In this document: piece by piece, positions 43,757-55,440 of the stretch
Position numbering within the stretch: position 1 is the stretch's first letter
How the letters are laid out: each line of letters opens with the position of its first letter
DNA from: Ahaetulla prasina
Taxonomy: Eukaryota; Chordata; Lepidosauria; Squamata; Colubridae
Length of the DNA: 64,000 nucleotides
Direction: 5' to 3'
Assembly (NCBI RefSeq): GCF_028640845.1
Contig: NC_080540.1
Location: 232,713,794-232,777,793, forward strand
Program-made: the position numbers and the translations under genes
Notes under the pieces: generated by a model
The model's input: the letters and a program-made list of their open reading frames with translations, nothing else
Told to the model about the DNA's origin: nothing
Databases searched by the model: none

Positions 43757-44462
43757 ATATTTCAGATCCCTAGTGACTGTCTTTCTTAATTACATCTAAG
43801 TTGATCTGCGTACACTCACCCTTTAAAAGACATGCTGAAGTATAATTAATTCTTTAGTTTAATTACTTTTGTTCTCAGAAATCTTGGCAAAAATATATTG
43901 GTGGGAGCTAGGACATTCAGATTAAATCAGATCGAGTTGACCCAGAAAAATCACAGTGTTTAATGGTCAGAGGTACTTTTGGTTTATTAAATACTGATAC
44001 TACACAGAAAAAATTCCAGATGGGAGATTCATGAAAATATCTCCAAGTACAATTTCCAGCTCCTGAAAGATAAAATGTTGGTGGCAAGGAAGAGAATCCA
44101 GGATGCAGCTTAGCTGGTTCAAAAGAGAAGTTCTCAGGCTGAGGCAGGGCTAAAAGCTGATTTAATAAAGGCAAACACCATATGGTAGATTATTTATCTG
44201 TTTCTAATAGCCTTCTAAAAGATGAGTTGAATGTTGAAAGCTGTACTTGGAGAAAAAAATAGAATTGAAGGGAAGAAAAACTGAGGGCCAAAATCTCTGG
44301 GCAACTGGGAAATGCTGGTTTTACTCAGGAGCATGACATTTTTGAGTGAAAGCCATGGCATGTGTAAAGCTATGTTTATTCTTTCGCTGATGAGATGGTT
44401 GCCTCTGTGTGTGTTTGTGTGTACCAATTATATAGCTCTTTTCTTTGGCCAAAGAAGCATTT

Positions 44463-44720
44463 TTATTTTATTTTATTTTATTTTATTTGTCACAACATTA
44501 TATATAAGCATAAGCATGAAATAACTATACGATATATAAGCATATATATAACCATAAGTATGTAATAACTATATGAAATTGTATACAAGCAAAGGGAACA
44601 TTAGGACAGGAACGGTAGGCACGCTTGTGCTCTTATGCACGCCCCTAACAGACCTCTTAGGAATGGGGTGAGGTCAATAGTAGATAGTTTTTGGTTAAAG
44701 CTTTGGGGATTTTTGGGGGA
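44463..44720 (-). mobile_element. Non-LTR LINE 3' end, minus strand
   Basis: TTTTATTTTATTTGTCACAA, ATATAAGCATAAGCATGAAA, GAACATTAGGACAGGAACGG and CAGACCTCTTAGGAATGGGG match, in order, the 3' end of the LINE at 50020-51560. Confidence 0.75.
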
Positions 44721-44994
44721 AAAAAAGAATTCTTTTTTTTGTATGATTCAGGGTTGTCTGCAGAGTGCGGTGAAATATGCAAAATAGCACATGTGATAGT
44801 TGCCTATTTTGTGAGGAATTGAAATCTAATTATAGTAGAGCCATTTTGGCCTACAGGGTGAATCACCCAGCCACAGAAGAGCAGTAACCCAATACCACAG
44901 ATTGTTTTTAATGAGAAAGCTTGTTAGATACTGAAAAGAAAATTTGATTTTAAGACTCTTGAAAGGAGGTCGTGGTGCCAAAAATAAGGGCATG

Positions 44995-45115
44995 TCCTCT
45001 TTTGGCCAGGCATCTGATAATCCTCACCTTGTCTGACCTTGAAAATGCTAAGCAAGGTCCAGTAACAGTATTTAGTATTTGGATGGGAAACTATCCGATG
45101 CCAAAACTGTTCACT
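44995..45115 (+). repeat. 5S rRNA-derived SINE remnant
   Basis: TTGTCTGACCTTGAAAATGC, TAAGCAAGGTCCAGTAACAG, then TTTAGTATTTGGATGGGAAA follow 5S rRNA from its internal control region (GTCTGATCTCGGAAGCTAAG ... AGTACTTGGATGGGAGA). Too diverged to be a functional 5S gene. Confidence 0.65.
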
Positions 45116-45713
45116 AGATTGATAAGTAAAACACTTTTTTAATCATCACTATGAGATGGGCAGCTGTATAAATCGTTTTAAGTCAATCAATCTCCAGGAG
45201 TAAAGTCTGATTTGAGGACACCTTTATATTTTTATGGTGCTTTTTAGTTTTTTTAAAATATTAGTGTTCAGAGAATATAGGAATAACTTTTCAAAGCAAT
45301 AAATCTAGCAGTAACATTTGACAAGAACGATAAATCATCTTAATTTCTTACAAGAAAATGACATGATACAAATCTAATTATTATTATGCATCATCATTTT
45401 CCTTACTTACCTACCTGATATTCTAGAAGTATTCTTACACTAATTTTGGTAAAATCTTAAACCAGGATCATCACTATTGATTTGTTTGGATTCAAGAAGT
45501 TCAATTGTATTTAATATAACTCCCATGCACTGTAGTTCCCATGAGATAGCACATAAATCTTGCAATGTGTGATAATATCATTTTGATTTTAATGATGAAA
45601 TGATGATGATGATAACAGAAGTGCTCATTTTGTGTTTCAATCCGAAGCCTACATGGTCCTAATTTGATTTGATAAATTATTTGATTCTTATTCTCGTTAC
45701 TTATTTATTCCAG
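45116..45713. other. PCSK5 intron, no recognised feature
   Basis: AT-rich intron; nothing assigned. Confidence 0.5.
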
Positions 45714-45756
45714 ATAACCCAGAAACCTGTACATCATGTATCCATAATTATTATAT
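45714..45756 (+). CDS. PCSK5: PCSK5 exon: 43-base micro-exon of Cys-rich domain
   Basis: Acceptor TTATTTATTCCAG, donor GTAAGT. It enters finishing an Asp codon and leaves with AT. The peptide DNPETCTSCIHNYY matches mammalian DDPGTCTSCAMGYY at this position. It is very short but required to keep phase between 42375-42443 and 47543-47685. Confidence 0.92.
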
Positions 45757-46092
45757 GTAAGTTTATCACTCTTACTTCTTTCTTGATCGGTGTCTCATTT
45801 TCTTTTCTAAATGAAAGCAGGGCTTTCCATTACATGGTGATAGGCCAGCTTTCCCCAACTGAATGTCCTTCAGACATGTTAACAGATTTTGGAGATGTCA
45901 GAGCTAAACTCCCGCACATCAGGAAGGCACCACTTGGAGAAGGCTATTCAATAAATATAAATGGTTTTTGAATATTTAAACACAGAAAACAAACTCTGTT
46001 GTAACTCATAAGAAAATGTTTCTGTTACATGTGTTTGTTTGTTTGTTTGTTTACTCATTCCTTTTATATAGCTGCCTGTCTTATGTATGTGA
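45757..46092. other. PCSK5 intron with possible MITE
   Basis: 45840-45955 contains GGCCAGCTTTCCCCAACTGA and a partly complementary AGGAAGGCACCACTTGGAGA, perhaps a decayed MITE. (GTTT)n at about 46028-46050. Confidence 0.35.
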
Positions 46093-46100
46093 CTCTAGGT

Positions 46101-46793
46101 CAAGGGAGTCAAACTCAATTTCATTAAGGGCCGCATCAGGGTTGGGTTTGACTTTGGGGAGTGTGGGGGGAACGGCCAGCCCAACATCACTCATGCTGGG
46201 GACACCTGTGATGGCCAAGTGCTAAGGCAGGACTTCCCTCACACCCTCCCTTCCTCTCATTATAATCTCCTTCCTTCCTTCCTTCCTTCCTTCCTTCCTT
46301 CCTTTTCTTCTTTTTTCTTCCCTCTTCAATCTCCTTTCTTCTTCCATCCCATCTTCCCTTCTTTTTCTTTGTCTTCCCTCTTTCCCTTTCTCCTTTCCTG
46401 TCCCTTCTTGGATGCCCAAATGCAAAAGGGGGAACACTCCTCCTTTTGTTTTGTTTTGCTTTTAGTTTGTTTTGCTAGCCCTCTGCCAGCAAAAATGGAG
46501 CCTAGGGGGCTGCATGCATCCGCCCCAGGCCCCGTTTTCAGCAGCGACACCTCTTACAGCCCTCTGCCAGCAAAAGGCTCCCCCAGACCTCGTATTCAAT
46601 CGTGATGGCCTCCTGCAGCCCTCTGCCAGCAAAAACGGAGCTCGGGGGGCACGTGCAGCCATCCCGAGCTCTGTTTTCTCTGGCAAAGGCACCATGGGCC
46701 GGTCCTTTGCTGTTTCCAGGATGGCCTCGTGGGCCAGATCTAAGCACCTTGTGGGCTGGATCTGGCCTGCGGGCCTTGAGTTTGACACCCCTT
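46101..46793. mobile_element. hAT-type non-autonomous element, 693 bp, 8-bp TSD
   Basis: Ends CAAGGGAGTCAAACTC and GAGTTTGACACCCCTT are inverted repeats of the same type as at 24836 and 37992. Flanking repeats CTCTAGGT (46093-46100) and CTCTACGT (46794-46801) differ by one base. The interior has a (TTCC)n tract (46269-46302) and three copies of a unit starting CCCTCTGCCAGCAAAA (46479, 46559, 46619). No transposase is encoded. Confidence 0.85.
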
Positions 46794-46892
46794 CTCTACG
46801 TGATTCACATTGGATCGTTTAAGGCTAACTCCCAAGTAAATTGGTTGTGGTTGTGGCACAGATCATGGTATGAATAAGGTTTATTTTGAATA

Positions 46893-47307
46893 CAGGTAGT
46901 CCTCGCTTAGCGATCGCTCATTTAGCAACCATTCAAAGTTACGACAGCTCTGAAAAATGATGCTGCTACCATCCCAATGTCCTCGGGGTCATGTGATTGC
47001 AATTCAGGCGCTTGGGAACTATAATGCATTTATGATGATTGTAGCATCCCCTGGTCCCATGACTGCCATTTGCAACCTTCACAGCCAACGTATCATAAGC
47101 AAAGTCAGTGGGGAAGCCAATAGGAAGTTGGAAGCCATGCTCATGTGATATTATTCTTGTTGACAGCGGGTGATTCGCTTCACAACTGCAGCCAGAACCG
47201 ATGTCATAAACTGGCATGGTCAAATGATATTGCTCCTAATAACCATGCCGCTTAGCAATTTAGAGCTGCCCATCTCTATTGCATTCAGTAAGTGAGGACC
47301 AACTCTA
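46893..47307. mobile_element. Tigger/mariner-like MITE
   Basis: CAGGTAGTCCTCGCTTAGCG at the left with TA before it, and AGTAAGTGAGGACCAACT at the right. Same family as 12028-12425. Confidence 0.75.
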
Positions 47308-47542
47308 TACTCAGTTGTGTTTTGTGGTCTGTCCTGTTGAAAGTAATAAAAGGAGAAGGAAGGACAATATTACATTTCTGTGCTTCTTATTTATACAGGA
47401 AGATGATTTCAGCTTTTTGTTTGTTTAGTGTCCTTTATATTCCTTTCTATTTAGCATTATCAGCTTTTGTGATGTTTGCCAATTTAAGAATGCCAGTAAC
47501 AAATGACTGTTTTCTCCCCCCTTCACTTTTGTTTTTGGGTAG

Positions 47543-47685
47543 GTACAATCAGCAGTGTTACAGAACATGTCCTCAAAATACTCTTCCAGATGACAATTCT
47601 CACATATGCATTGAGTGTCAAGCCAATTGTCAAAGCTGCGACAGATATCAATGTTATTGGTGTGAAGAAGGTTTTTTCCTTCTAG
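47543..47685 (+). CDS. PCSK5: PCSK5 exon: Cys-rich repeats
   Basis: Acceptor TTTTTGGGTAG, donor GTAAGT. The first G completes a Met codon; it ends in phase 1. The peptide has YNQQCYRTCPQNTLPDDN, CIECQANCQSCDRYQC and YWCEEGFFLL. The YWCEEGFFLLG block is identical to mammalian PC5B. Confidence 0.95.
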
Positions 47686-49682
47686 GTAAGTGAAACAACC
47701 AGACCTGCATGCAAAAATGCCCAGGAACATAAAGGCTTTTCATTGAGATTTAATATCCATGATTTGATACTGATGACAGAATAGGATCTGTCTATTTGGG
47801 CAGACAACGGATGACATGAAAAAACGAGAAAATAAGAACCCCAGTTAAAATTTCTTGAACGTAGCTTGTGAACACAATCAGTGTAACAAATAGAAAATCA
47901 AAGACATGAGATGTTTAATCATTTCATTTGTTATTACAGACACCAGACCCAATCACATTAGAAGTTGTAAGGACCACATATGCTAAAACATGTCAAAGTC
48001 TAAAATCAAATAGCTATTAGCTATCTTAAAGCACACTAAAATGGAATGCTAGTCACTGTCAAGGGAATGCTTAGTGATGCTTATGTAATCTAATATGAGC
48101 CCATTTATCTTTGATTTTCATGAAGGGAGCAAACCCAGAAAATTAACAGTCTGAAAGATAATATGGATTTGATAAATTCCCCAGAGTGCTGGATGTTATC
48201 TCTGAGAAAATCTTCGTAGCTGCAGCACAAAATTTGGCTCAGAATGTATAACAGGTCCAGAGGTCTAATGCAAGAAGTGAAACGTTTACCTCATTTTCTG
48301 TACTTAGTAGGTCCTTTAGGAGAGGAGAAGTTGGGGCAGCATGTTGACCTCTATAAAAGATGGTAATAAAGCATTATCCTGATCCCAGTTGCCTCACTTT
48401 AACATTCATTTCTTTGATTAAATACTTATATAAAGGTTCATAAATATTTCAGTGTGCTACATAGAAAAAAATGTAAGAATAACTGGGTAATAGTTATTCA
48501 ACTTTTCATGGAGTCATTTGATCCCAGACTTTTGAGATTCATCTAAATAAATTCAGCTAATGCAAACACATCTTCCCATTCAGAACTTCAGAAATGCATG
48601 AAGACCTAGTTTTTTTTTAACCAGGCATATGAGTCAGGAGAGTAATCAAGCCCTCACTATACGTGAATGATATTTTGGGGAGCCACTTTATGTGAGTTGG
48701 TTGGGAACATAATTTTAATTCCAGTTAATCACCAAGAGACACGTTAGTGAGATGGATGGCCATATAAAACCTATAAAAATAAAGAAATAAATAATCCTTC
48801 AAATGAGTAATTATATATGTAAAAAAATAATTTGAATTCTATCACAAGAAAAGCAGGATGAACCTGAATAATTTTAGTCACAATGTCTGAGATTATCCTA
48901 GCAACTCATAGGGACATTTTGAAATCACACACACACATAACTCTGAGAAGATTCCATAACTGCACATTATTTTAACAAGGCTGGTTTATGGGTAACGGTT
49001 AAGGTGTTGGCTAAATTTGGGAGATCCAGGGTCATGCTCACCTTTAGCCATGGAAACCCTCTCAGCCCAATCTGTTTCACATGCCAATTTAAACCCTTGA
49101 ATCAAAGGTGAGAACTAAATTAAATCAAATCCATAAATAACCAGATCCTTAAGTTGTGGGTATAGGAGCACCCAAATCAGGAATATGGAACTTGGCCAGC
49201 AAATATTTTGCACATTCAGAGTATCCCAAATATTTCCAAGACTAGCATCCATTGGCAGTGCAGGAAAAGGCAAAATTCCTCTTGTGATCCCATTTGGTTC
49301 TTACATAATTTCTATACATAACATGTTTTAAAAATATACCAATTCCTTTTTTGAATTAAGATAACAACATATCCATTTGTATGCAAACAAGCATGGAGTC
49401 CTATTTGGGAATCTCCCTTTTATTGTTGCCTTAAGAATTGCATGCCTCAATATCTGTTCATTTCTATTTGATCGTGAACTGTTGTTCTCTTAGTACAGAT
49501 TCTTATCAAAGAAATCAAATTTTGTACTGAGCACTCAGATCAATATGTACTGAAACATGATAAACCAACCCCTGCAGGGTTATTGGTATTTTTAATTGCT
49601 TTCATATAAAGCATATCTGAAAACTGTTATTTTCTTTTAAAGATATTTCACCAATGGAAGTAAAGTTTCAGTTTACTTTACG
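47686..49682. other. PCSK5 intron
   Basis: AT-rich. 48990-49075 holds a decayed tRNA-SINE-like head (GGTTAAGGTGTTGGCTAAAT ... AGATCCAGGGTCATG). 48695-48800 resembles a LINE tail ending in AAATAAATAA. Otherwise nothing assigned. Confidence 0.4.
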
Positions 49683-50005
49683 AATAGAATAGAATAGAAT
49701 AGAATAGAATAGAATAGAATAGAATAGAATAGAATAGAATAGAATAGAATAGAATAGAATAGAATTCTTTATTGGCCAAGTGCGATTAGACACACAAGAA
49801 ATTTGTCTTTGTGCATATGCTCTCAGTGTACATAAAAGAAAAGATACAGTTGTCAAGAATCATAAGGTACAACACTTAATGATAGTCATAGGGAACAAAT
49901 AAGCATATTAGGAAACAGTCAATATAAATCGTAAGGATACCAGCAACAGTCATACAGTCATAAGTGGGAGGAGATAGGTGATAGGAACAATGAGGAGACT
50001 AATAG
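49683..50005 (-). mobile_element. Snake1-like CR1-L3 3' end with (AATAG)n, minus strand
   Basis: About 80 bases of perfect AATAG repeat (49683-49763) lead directly into TTCTTTATTGGCCAAGTGCG, CACACAAGAAATTTGTCTTT and CTCTCAGTGTACATAAAAGA, the 3' end of a LINE in reverse orientation. I recall this fusion of CR1-L3 tails with expanded AATAG as typical of advanced snakes. Confidence 0.85.
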
Positions 50006-50019
50006 TAATGCAGACTTTT

Positions 50020-51560
50020 TTAATTTTTAATTTATTTATTTTGTCAAATATGTATTAAATAATATATATGTATAAGCATGAATTGAATACATAAAATGAA
50101 TACAATTAAAGAGAACATTAGGACAGGGACGGTAGGCACACTGGTGCTCTTATGCATGCCGCTTACAGACCTCTTAGGAATGGGTTGAGGTCAATAGTAT
50201 CCAGTCTAAGGTTAAAATTTTGAGGGTTTGGGGATGAAACCACAGTCAGGTAGTGCATTCCAGGCATTGACCACTCTGTTGCTGAAGTCATATTTTCTGC
50301 AATCAAGTTTGGAGCAGTTCACTTTAAGTTTGTATCTATTGTGTGCTCGTGTATTGTTGTGCTTGAAGCTGAAGTAGTCATTGACAGGTAGGACATTGGA
50401 GCAGATGATTTTATGAGCTATGCTTAGGCCATACCAAAGGTGGCATAGTTCTAAATTTTCTAAGCCCAAAGTCTGGTGGCTTAAGGTATTTTGTTGCGAG
50501 CAGAGGAGTGGAGGACTCTTCTTGTGAAATATTTCTGGAAACATTTGATTGTATTATGTTCGATATGCAGTGCGGGTTCCAGACAGATGAGCTGTATTCG
50601 AGAATTGGTCTAGGAAATGTTTTGTTTGCTCTGGTTAGTAGTGTAATATTACCGGAGAAGAAGCTATGCAAGATTAGGTTTACAACACTTAATGCCTTTT
50701 TGGCAATGTTGTTACAGTGACCTTTGGCACTTAGATCATTTGATATGAGTACTCCAAGGTCCTTGACAGAGTGAGGATCATCTACAAGATCATGTCCACT
50801 CAGCTTGTATTTTGTGTTCTGATTCTTTTTGCCAATGTGTAAGACAGCATTTGTTGTTTGAGATTTGGAGTTGCCAATTTTTTTATCATTCCAACACAAA
50901 GTCAAGGTCTTTTTGAAGGGTAGCAGCATTGTCAGTGGTGTTAAATAGTTTTACATCATCGGCAAAGAGAACGCAGTTACTTATAATATGATCACACAGG
51001 TCATTTATGTATAGTATGAAGAGTGTTGGTCCTAGAACTCTGCCTTGGGGATTAACAGGTGCAGGATTTGATAGGGCGCTCCCTATTTTGACCACTTATT
51101 GTCTGTTTGACAGGAACGTGGTTATCCAGTTATGGAGGGGTCCAGAGATGCCATAGGATTTTAGAAGTAGTTTGTCATGTACCACTGAATCAAAGGCTTT
51201 ACAGAAGTCTATGTAAATTGCATCTATTGCTTTGCCCTGATCAAGATTTGTAGTCCATATGTTTTTGCAGTGTAGAAGTTGTAGATTACAGGATAATTTT
51301 TTTCTGAAACCAAATTGTTTATTAGAGAGCAGGTTGTTTGTTTCTAGGTGGAGGGTAATGGATTGGTTGATGATTGATTCCATGACTTTGCAGGTGACGC
51401 AGCATAAAGAGATTGGTCTGTAATTTTTGGCTAGGCTGGGGGCTCCCTTTTTGAAGATAGGGATGACCATGGCTAGTGACCATAGGTTCTGTAGGGAGCT
51501 GGTCCTGAAAGATTATGCTTAGGGGTTTTGCTATAGCAGTGGAAAGCTTTTTTTAAAAGT
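50020..51560 (-). mobile_element. Degenerate non-LTR LINE (CR1/L2-like), minus strand
   Basis: Three broken minus frames read as one RT: 51470-51096 (VIPIFKKGAPSLAKNYRPIS, FGFRKKLSC, AIDAIYIDFCKAFDSVVH), 51095-50886 (NPQGRVLGPTLFILYINDL, CVLFADDVKLF) and 50929-50411 (VKDLGVLISNDLSAKGH, ILEYSSSVWNP). FADD is present, but frameshifts separate the blocks and the 5' part is gone. The 3' end sits near 50020, next to the (AATAG)n element. Confidence 0.8.
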
Positions 51561-52340
51561 ATGCATATAGTCCATCAGGTCCAATAGATAGAGATGTATT
51601 CAGTTCTGAGCTCATTGTATTGAATAGATGTATTCAGTTCTGAGCTGATTGTATCCAATTAGAATGTGGTCTCAAAAATCTCCATGAAATGTGGGGGAGA
51701 AGATGTCATAAAAGGCAAGATGGAAGCTGTGCTAGCATGACCAAGGCTCCATGCCTTCTTTCTGCATGCATCATGTCACATGTAATTAAGGGTCAGGCTT
51801 TCAGTTGTGAACTTGTGGCTACCATTTGACTTTATGGATCTGCTCCATATGAATACCTCACCCTTGTCCATAGAAAAGTACACTAATAGAATTGTGCAAA
51901 CAGTCGGATTCTTCTAATATCCTGGAATGCTTCCATTTGTGTGGGATACAGATATCCTGTCATCTCTAAGTGCTGCATAACCACTTAGTTCATTCAATGC
52001 CATGTTTATCAACCTGGCAATTATAGGAGTTAAAAAGTATGTCTCTTAAAGTAGCCAAGGCTGAGAAACACCGATTTAATACAGCACAGAGTTACATTTG
52101 CAGCTCTAATTATTAGTCTGTACTTGAGCTCCATTTTGGAAGAAGCTATTGGCACGTTCTCTGTGAGAGGCTAGATAGCCAGTTCATTTCAGAATGACTG
52201 GCATTTGTTATTGTGTTAGTGATTGGTGTAACTCTAATTCCCATCATCCATCTTCAATACCTGATAAGTAGAAACTGAGTTTTGTATTGTCAGATTCCCC
52301 AGTAGGGGAATGATTGTGTGACTCTGTGTTTATGCTTCAG
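51561..52340. other. PCSK5 intron
   Basis: Starts with a short tandem duplication (ATTCAGTTCTGAGCT twice, at 51599 and 51630). The rest is AT-rich with no assigned feature. Confidence 0.45.
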
Positions 52341-52541
52341 GTGGGACATGTGTGAGAGATTGTGGAGCTGGCTTTTACAAAGATGAAATTACAGAAGAGT
52401 GCGAACCATGCTACAGGACATGCAAAACATGCAGAGGAGTCAACTACAATGACTGTACAAGCTGCCAAGGAAATTTACAGCTGCTGCATGGGAAGTGTGT
52501 AAATCCCCAACACAAGGGAAAGCATGGGAAATTTTGGAACG
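52341..52541 (+). CDS. PCSK5: PCSK5 exon: Cys-rich repeat and basic linker
   Basis: Acceptor TTATGCTTCAG, donor GTAAGT. Symmetric phase 1-1. The peptide contains GTCVRDCGAGFYKDEIT, ECEPCYRTCKTCRGVNYN, DCTSCQGNLQLLHGKC and HKGKHGKFWN. The ending KFWN matches mammalian PC5B at the same exon boundary. Confidence 0.95.
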
Positions 52542-52954
52542 GTAAGTTGCTTTCATTTTGCTGCATTGCTTTCACTGTTAGTGCTAGGAGCTCTTTGAAC
52601 AGAAAGGAATCTGCCCTTTAGCAAACTCTCAAAGCAAACTGGGCTTATAGAAGAAATGATGTGATTGGCAGACTTGGAAATGGAGTTGTGACTGACATTT
52701 GACCTGAGCCTGATATGGGGTGGCTTGATTTGCAATACCCCACAGTTTGTCAGGTGCAAAAGACCAGGTCCATATGTGAAGGTTCACCTATGATTTTTTT
52801 TTTACTAAAAGCCTATTCAGAGGAATCTTCTCAACTAATAGTCAGCACCTGGTTTGAGTTAGATAAGGATCAAGGGCACTCAAGGGAGCAGGACTTAATT
52901 CCTTTGTGGCTATGTAGGGATTCTAGGCTAATTCCCCTTTTCACTTTTTTTTTT

Positions 52955-53225
52955 TTGTTTACATTTATACCCCGCCCTTCTCCGAAGACTCAGGGCGGCT
53001 TACAGTGTATAAGGCAATAGTCTCATTCTATTTGTATATTTTTACAAAGTCAACTTATTGCCCCCCCAACAATCTGGGTCCTCATTTTACCTACCTTATA
53101 AAGGATGGAAGGCTGAGTCAACCTTGGGCCGGGCTCGAACCTGCAGTAATTGCAGGCTTTGTGTTCTTAATAACAGGCTTTGTGTTCTTAATAACAGGCA
53201 TTACCAGCCTGTGCTATTCACCCCC
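52955..53225 (-). mobile_element. Squamate SINE with CORE-like body, minus strand
   Basis: CCCGCCCTTCTCCGAAGACT, CAGGGCGGCTTACAG, ACAATCTGGGTCCTCATTTT and AAGGCTGAGTCAACCTTGGG, as in 21848-22130. The 3' part has a tandem TTTGTGTTCTTAATAACAGG duplication. Confidence 0.7.
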
Positions 53226-53554
53226 AGGTTCTGCCATCCCTTCTTCTACACAGTTAAACTCTCAGGGGTCCTGTGCCCAGTAAAAATGGTGGGCGGGCTG
53301 GTCAGGAAACTTCCCTGAGAAGGGGCCATTTTGTCAGGGACTCCCCCAAGCCAAGAGTAAATTCTTTATTTACACCCATAGCATTATTGACAAATGCAGA
53401 GTTTTAGACTAGTGTGAGCAGGATATTTTTACCCAAAATTTGCATCTATTGTTTACTGTAATATGTTTACTAGCAACGTACTCAGTTATACCCCATGTGA
53501 AGAAGACATCAAGACTAGGCCACATGGTTATTGTTCATCCTGTTTTACTGATAG

Positions 53555-53800
53555 AGAAGCTGAAGCTGCACACCTCAGATGGTTTGGCCTCTGCATTCCT
53601 GAAGGGCCGCTTCTTCCCTTATGTCCCGTCGCGATCCTTGCGGTTGGCTGAGATCGATCTCTTCTCGGTGTCCTCCAGGCATCAAATTGAGATGGAAAGA
53701 GCACTTAAAGAGGCATTCTTGGAGAATGCCCAGGTGCTGCCGAAGGCTTTTCCCTTCAAGGCTCACCAAAATCCAAGCCTGAGCGTTATCCGGAAGCGAT
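53555..53800 (+). other. Exon-like open segment of unknown origin, phase 1-1
   Basis: A 246-base stretch behind TGTTTTACTGATAG and before GTAAGA, open in one frame: KLKLHTSDGLASAFLKGR, FFPYVPSRSLRLAEIDLF, SVSSRHQIEMERALKEAF, LENAQVLPKAFPFKAHQN and PSLSVIRKR. It is CpG-rich (CCCGTCGCGATCC) inside AT-rich intron. Entry and exit phases (1 and 1) match PCSK5 exons 52541 and 61821, so it could be a cassette exon, but it has no cysteine and does not resemble a furin-like repeat. It may be an exon of another gene moved here, or a gene fragment. The LPKAFPFKAHQNPS part reminds me faintly of TPX2/FAM161-type motifs; that is a weak guess. Confidence 0.4.
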
Positions 53801-54184
53801 GTAAGACTAAATCAAATCTTTTTTTTTTATAATATTGCTATCCAACATGAAAAGGGAAGGACTTCATTTTTCACTATGTAAGATAAGGTGGGCTTTTCCC
53901 AATATGGAAATTAATATGTGGGTGAGAAGAATAATCCAGCATTTATATTTAATTTGACAGTGATCCTGGTGCTGAACTTATTCAGTATTAAGTAATAGTC
54001 ATCAACCCAAGGAGTAGCAATTCCTATGGCCAAGAATCGTTACCTCAGGATCTTGGCACAATGCAGCATTCAAACTAATGAAACAGTACTTAAACTGTGT
54101 TTCACTTCTCCTATTTTGATAATTATTTAATTAAGTATAAGTAGATGTGGCCTGCCTCCTTTAGGATAACAAGCAGATTTAGTA
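53801..54184. other. PCSK5 intron, no recognised feature
   Basis: AT-rich intron between the exon-like segment and a MITE. Confidence 0.5.
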
Positions 54185-54562
54185 CAGGTGGTCCTTAACT
54201 TGCAACCATTCATTTTGTGAGTGTGTGAAGTTACAGAGGCACTGAAAAGGTGTCTTATGTCCTCACACCTGCAACTGTCACAGTCCCATGATGTTTGACA
54301 ACCAGCATGTATTTACAACCATTGCGGTATCCACAGGTCATGTGATTGCCATTTAGGATCTCCCCAGCCAGCTTCCAGCAAGCAAAGTCGATGGGGGAAG
54401 CCACGTTCACTTAATGACCATGTGATTCACTTAAAAACTGCCATGTTCCATTTAACCACCATGGCAAAAAGGCATAAAATTGGGTGCAACTTATTTAATA
54501 GCCACCTTGCTTAGCAATGAAAATTTTGGTCCCAATTGTGGTCATAAGTCAAGGACTACCTG
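54185..54562. mobile_element. Tigger/mariner-like MITE
   Basis: CAGGTGGTCCTTAACTTGCA at the left with TA before it, and CATAAGTCAAGGACTACCTG at the right. Same family as 12028-12425. Confidence 0.8.
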
Positions 54563-54827
54563 GACTTTCCCCCATTACTTTGGCATCCTGTATGTTTATA
54601 TATGGGAACAGGGGAAAATTATCTGTATAAATATCTGAAAGCAAGCATGGATTTTTTTAAAATGCCATTGGGTGCTTACAATTAATGCAAAGCATTTTCT
54701 TGAACCCAGCTCCAGTATTCCAACAAGCAAATGTTTTATTCCTAAATAATTGGGCTGGAAAAAGATACTAGAATCCCACTTCCTTCTGAGTAGGAGGAGG
54801 ATCTACTTATCCACATTGGGTTACAGG

Positions 54828-54965
54828 CAGTGGTAGGATTCAAATAATTTAACAACCGGTTCTCTGCCCTAATGATTTCTTCCAACAACCAGTTCACCAA
54901 ACTACTCAGAAAGATAACAACCGGTTCTCCCGAAGTGGTGTGAACTGGCTGAATCCCACCGCTGG
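54828..54965. mobile_element. hAT-type MITE with 8-bp TSD
   Basis: Ends CAGTGGTAGGATTCA and TGAATCCCACCGCTG are inverted repeats; the inner CAACCGGTTCTC motif occurs twice. Flanks GTTACAGG (54820-54827) and GCTACAGG (54966-54973) differ by one base. Confidence 0.85.
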
Positions 54966-55440
54966 CTACAGGTACTCTGACGAAGTAAATAAAATCTGAA
55001 AATGGAACAGGAGAACCTTCAATCTGCCTATCATCTTTTTTACACCAAACAGAAGTCTATTCATTAGATTTGTCTCTTGAGGGACAAACAGATGCTGAGG
55101 AAATGTTTCCTTTCTAAAGGCCATTTCTTGCCCCGTGCCTAAACATGGCACAAATATATCCTGGCAGCTTTGTTTTTAAAATGTTGCTCCATGCATAGCT
55201 CTAATGATGTTAAGTAGGCTCTTTCCATCCAGGGTAATCTCAAGGTGAGTTCACCTTTAGAGTTTCTCCCACTTCTCCAAGGGAAGTCAGGTTATTGGCA
55301 ATGATGGGCCACACAGTTGAAGGAAAGATACGAGCAATGGGAACAACGACTTCCATGCTAATATAGTTTTCTTCTAACCAAGGATGGGTGGACCATATCA
55401 CCTCTCAGCAATGTGGAAGAGCCTCAGGTGTTCACATGGC

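Noticed and set aside
44995..45115. 5S rRNA gene
   Set aside because: Too many substitutions and the ends of 5S are missing.
46219..46877. Several overlapping ORFs of 70-130 codons
   Set aside because: They lie in the GC-rich and TTCC-repeat interior of a hAT element and overlap in most frames.
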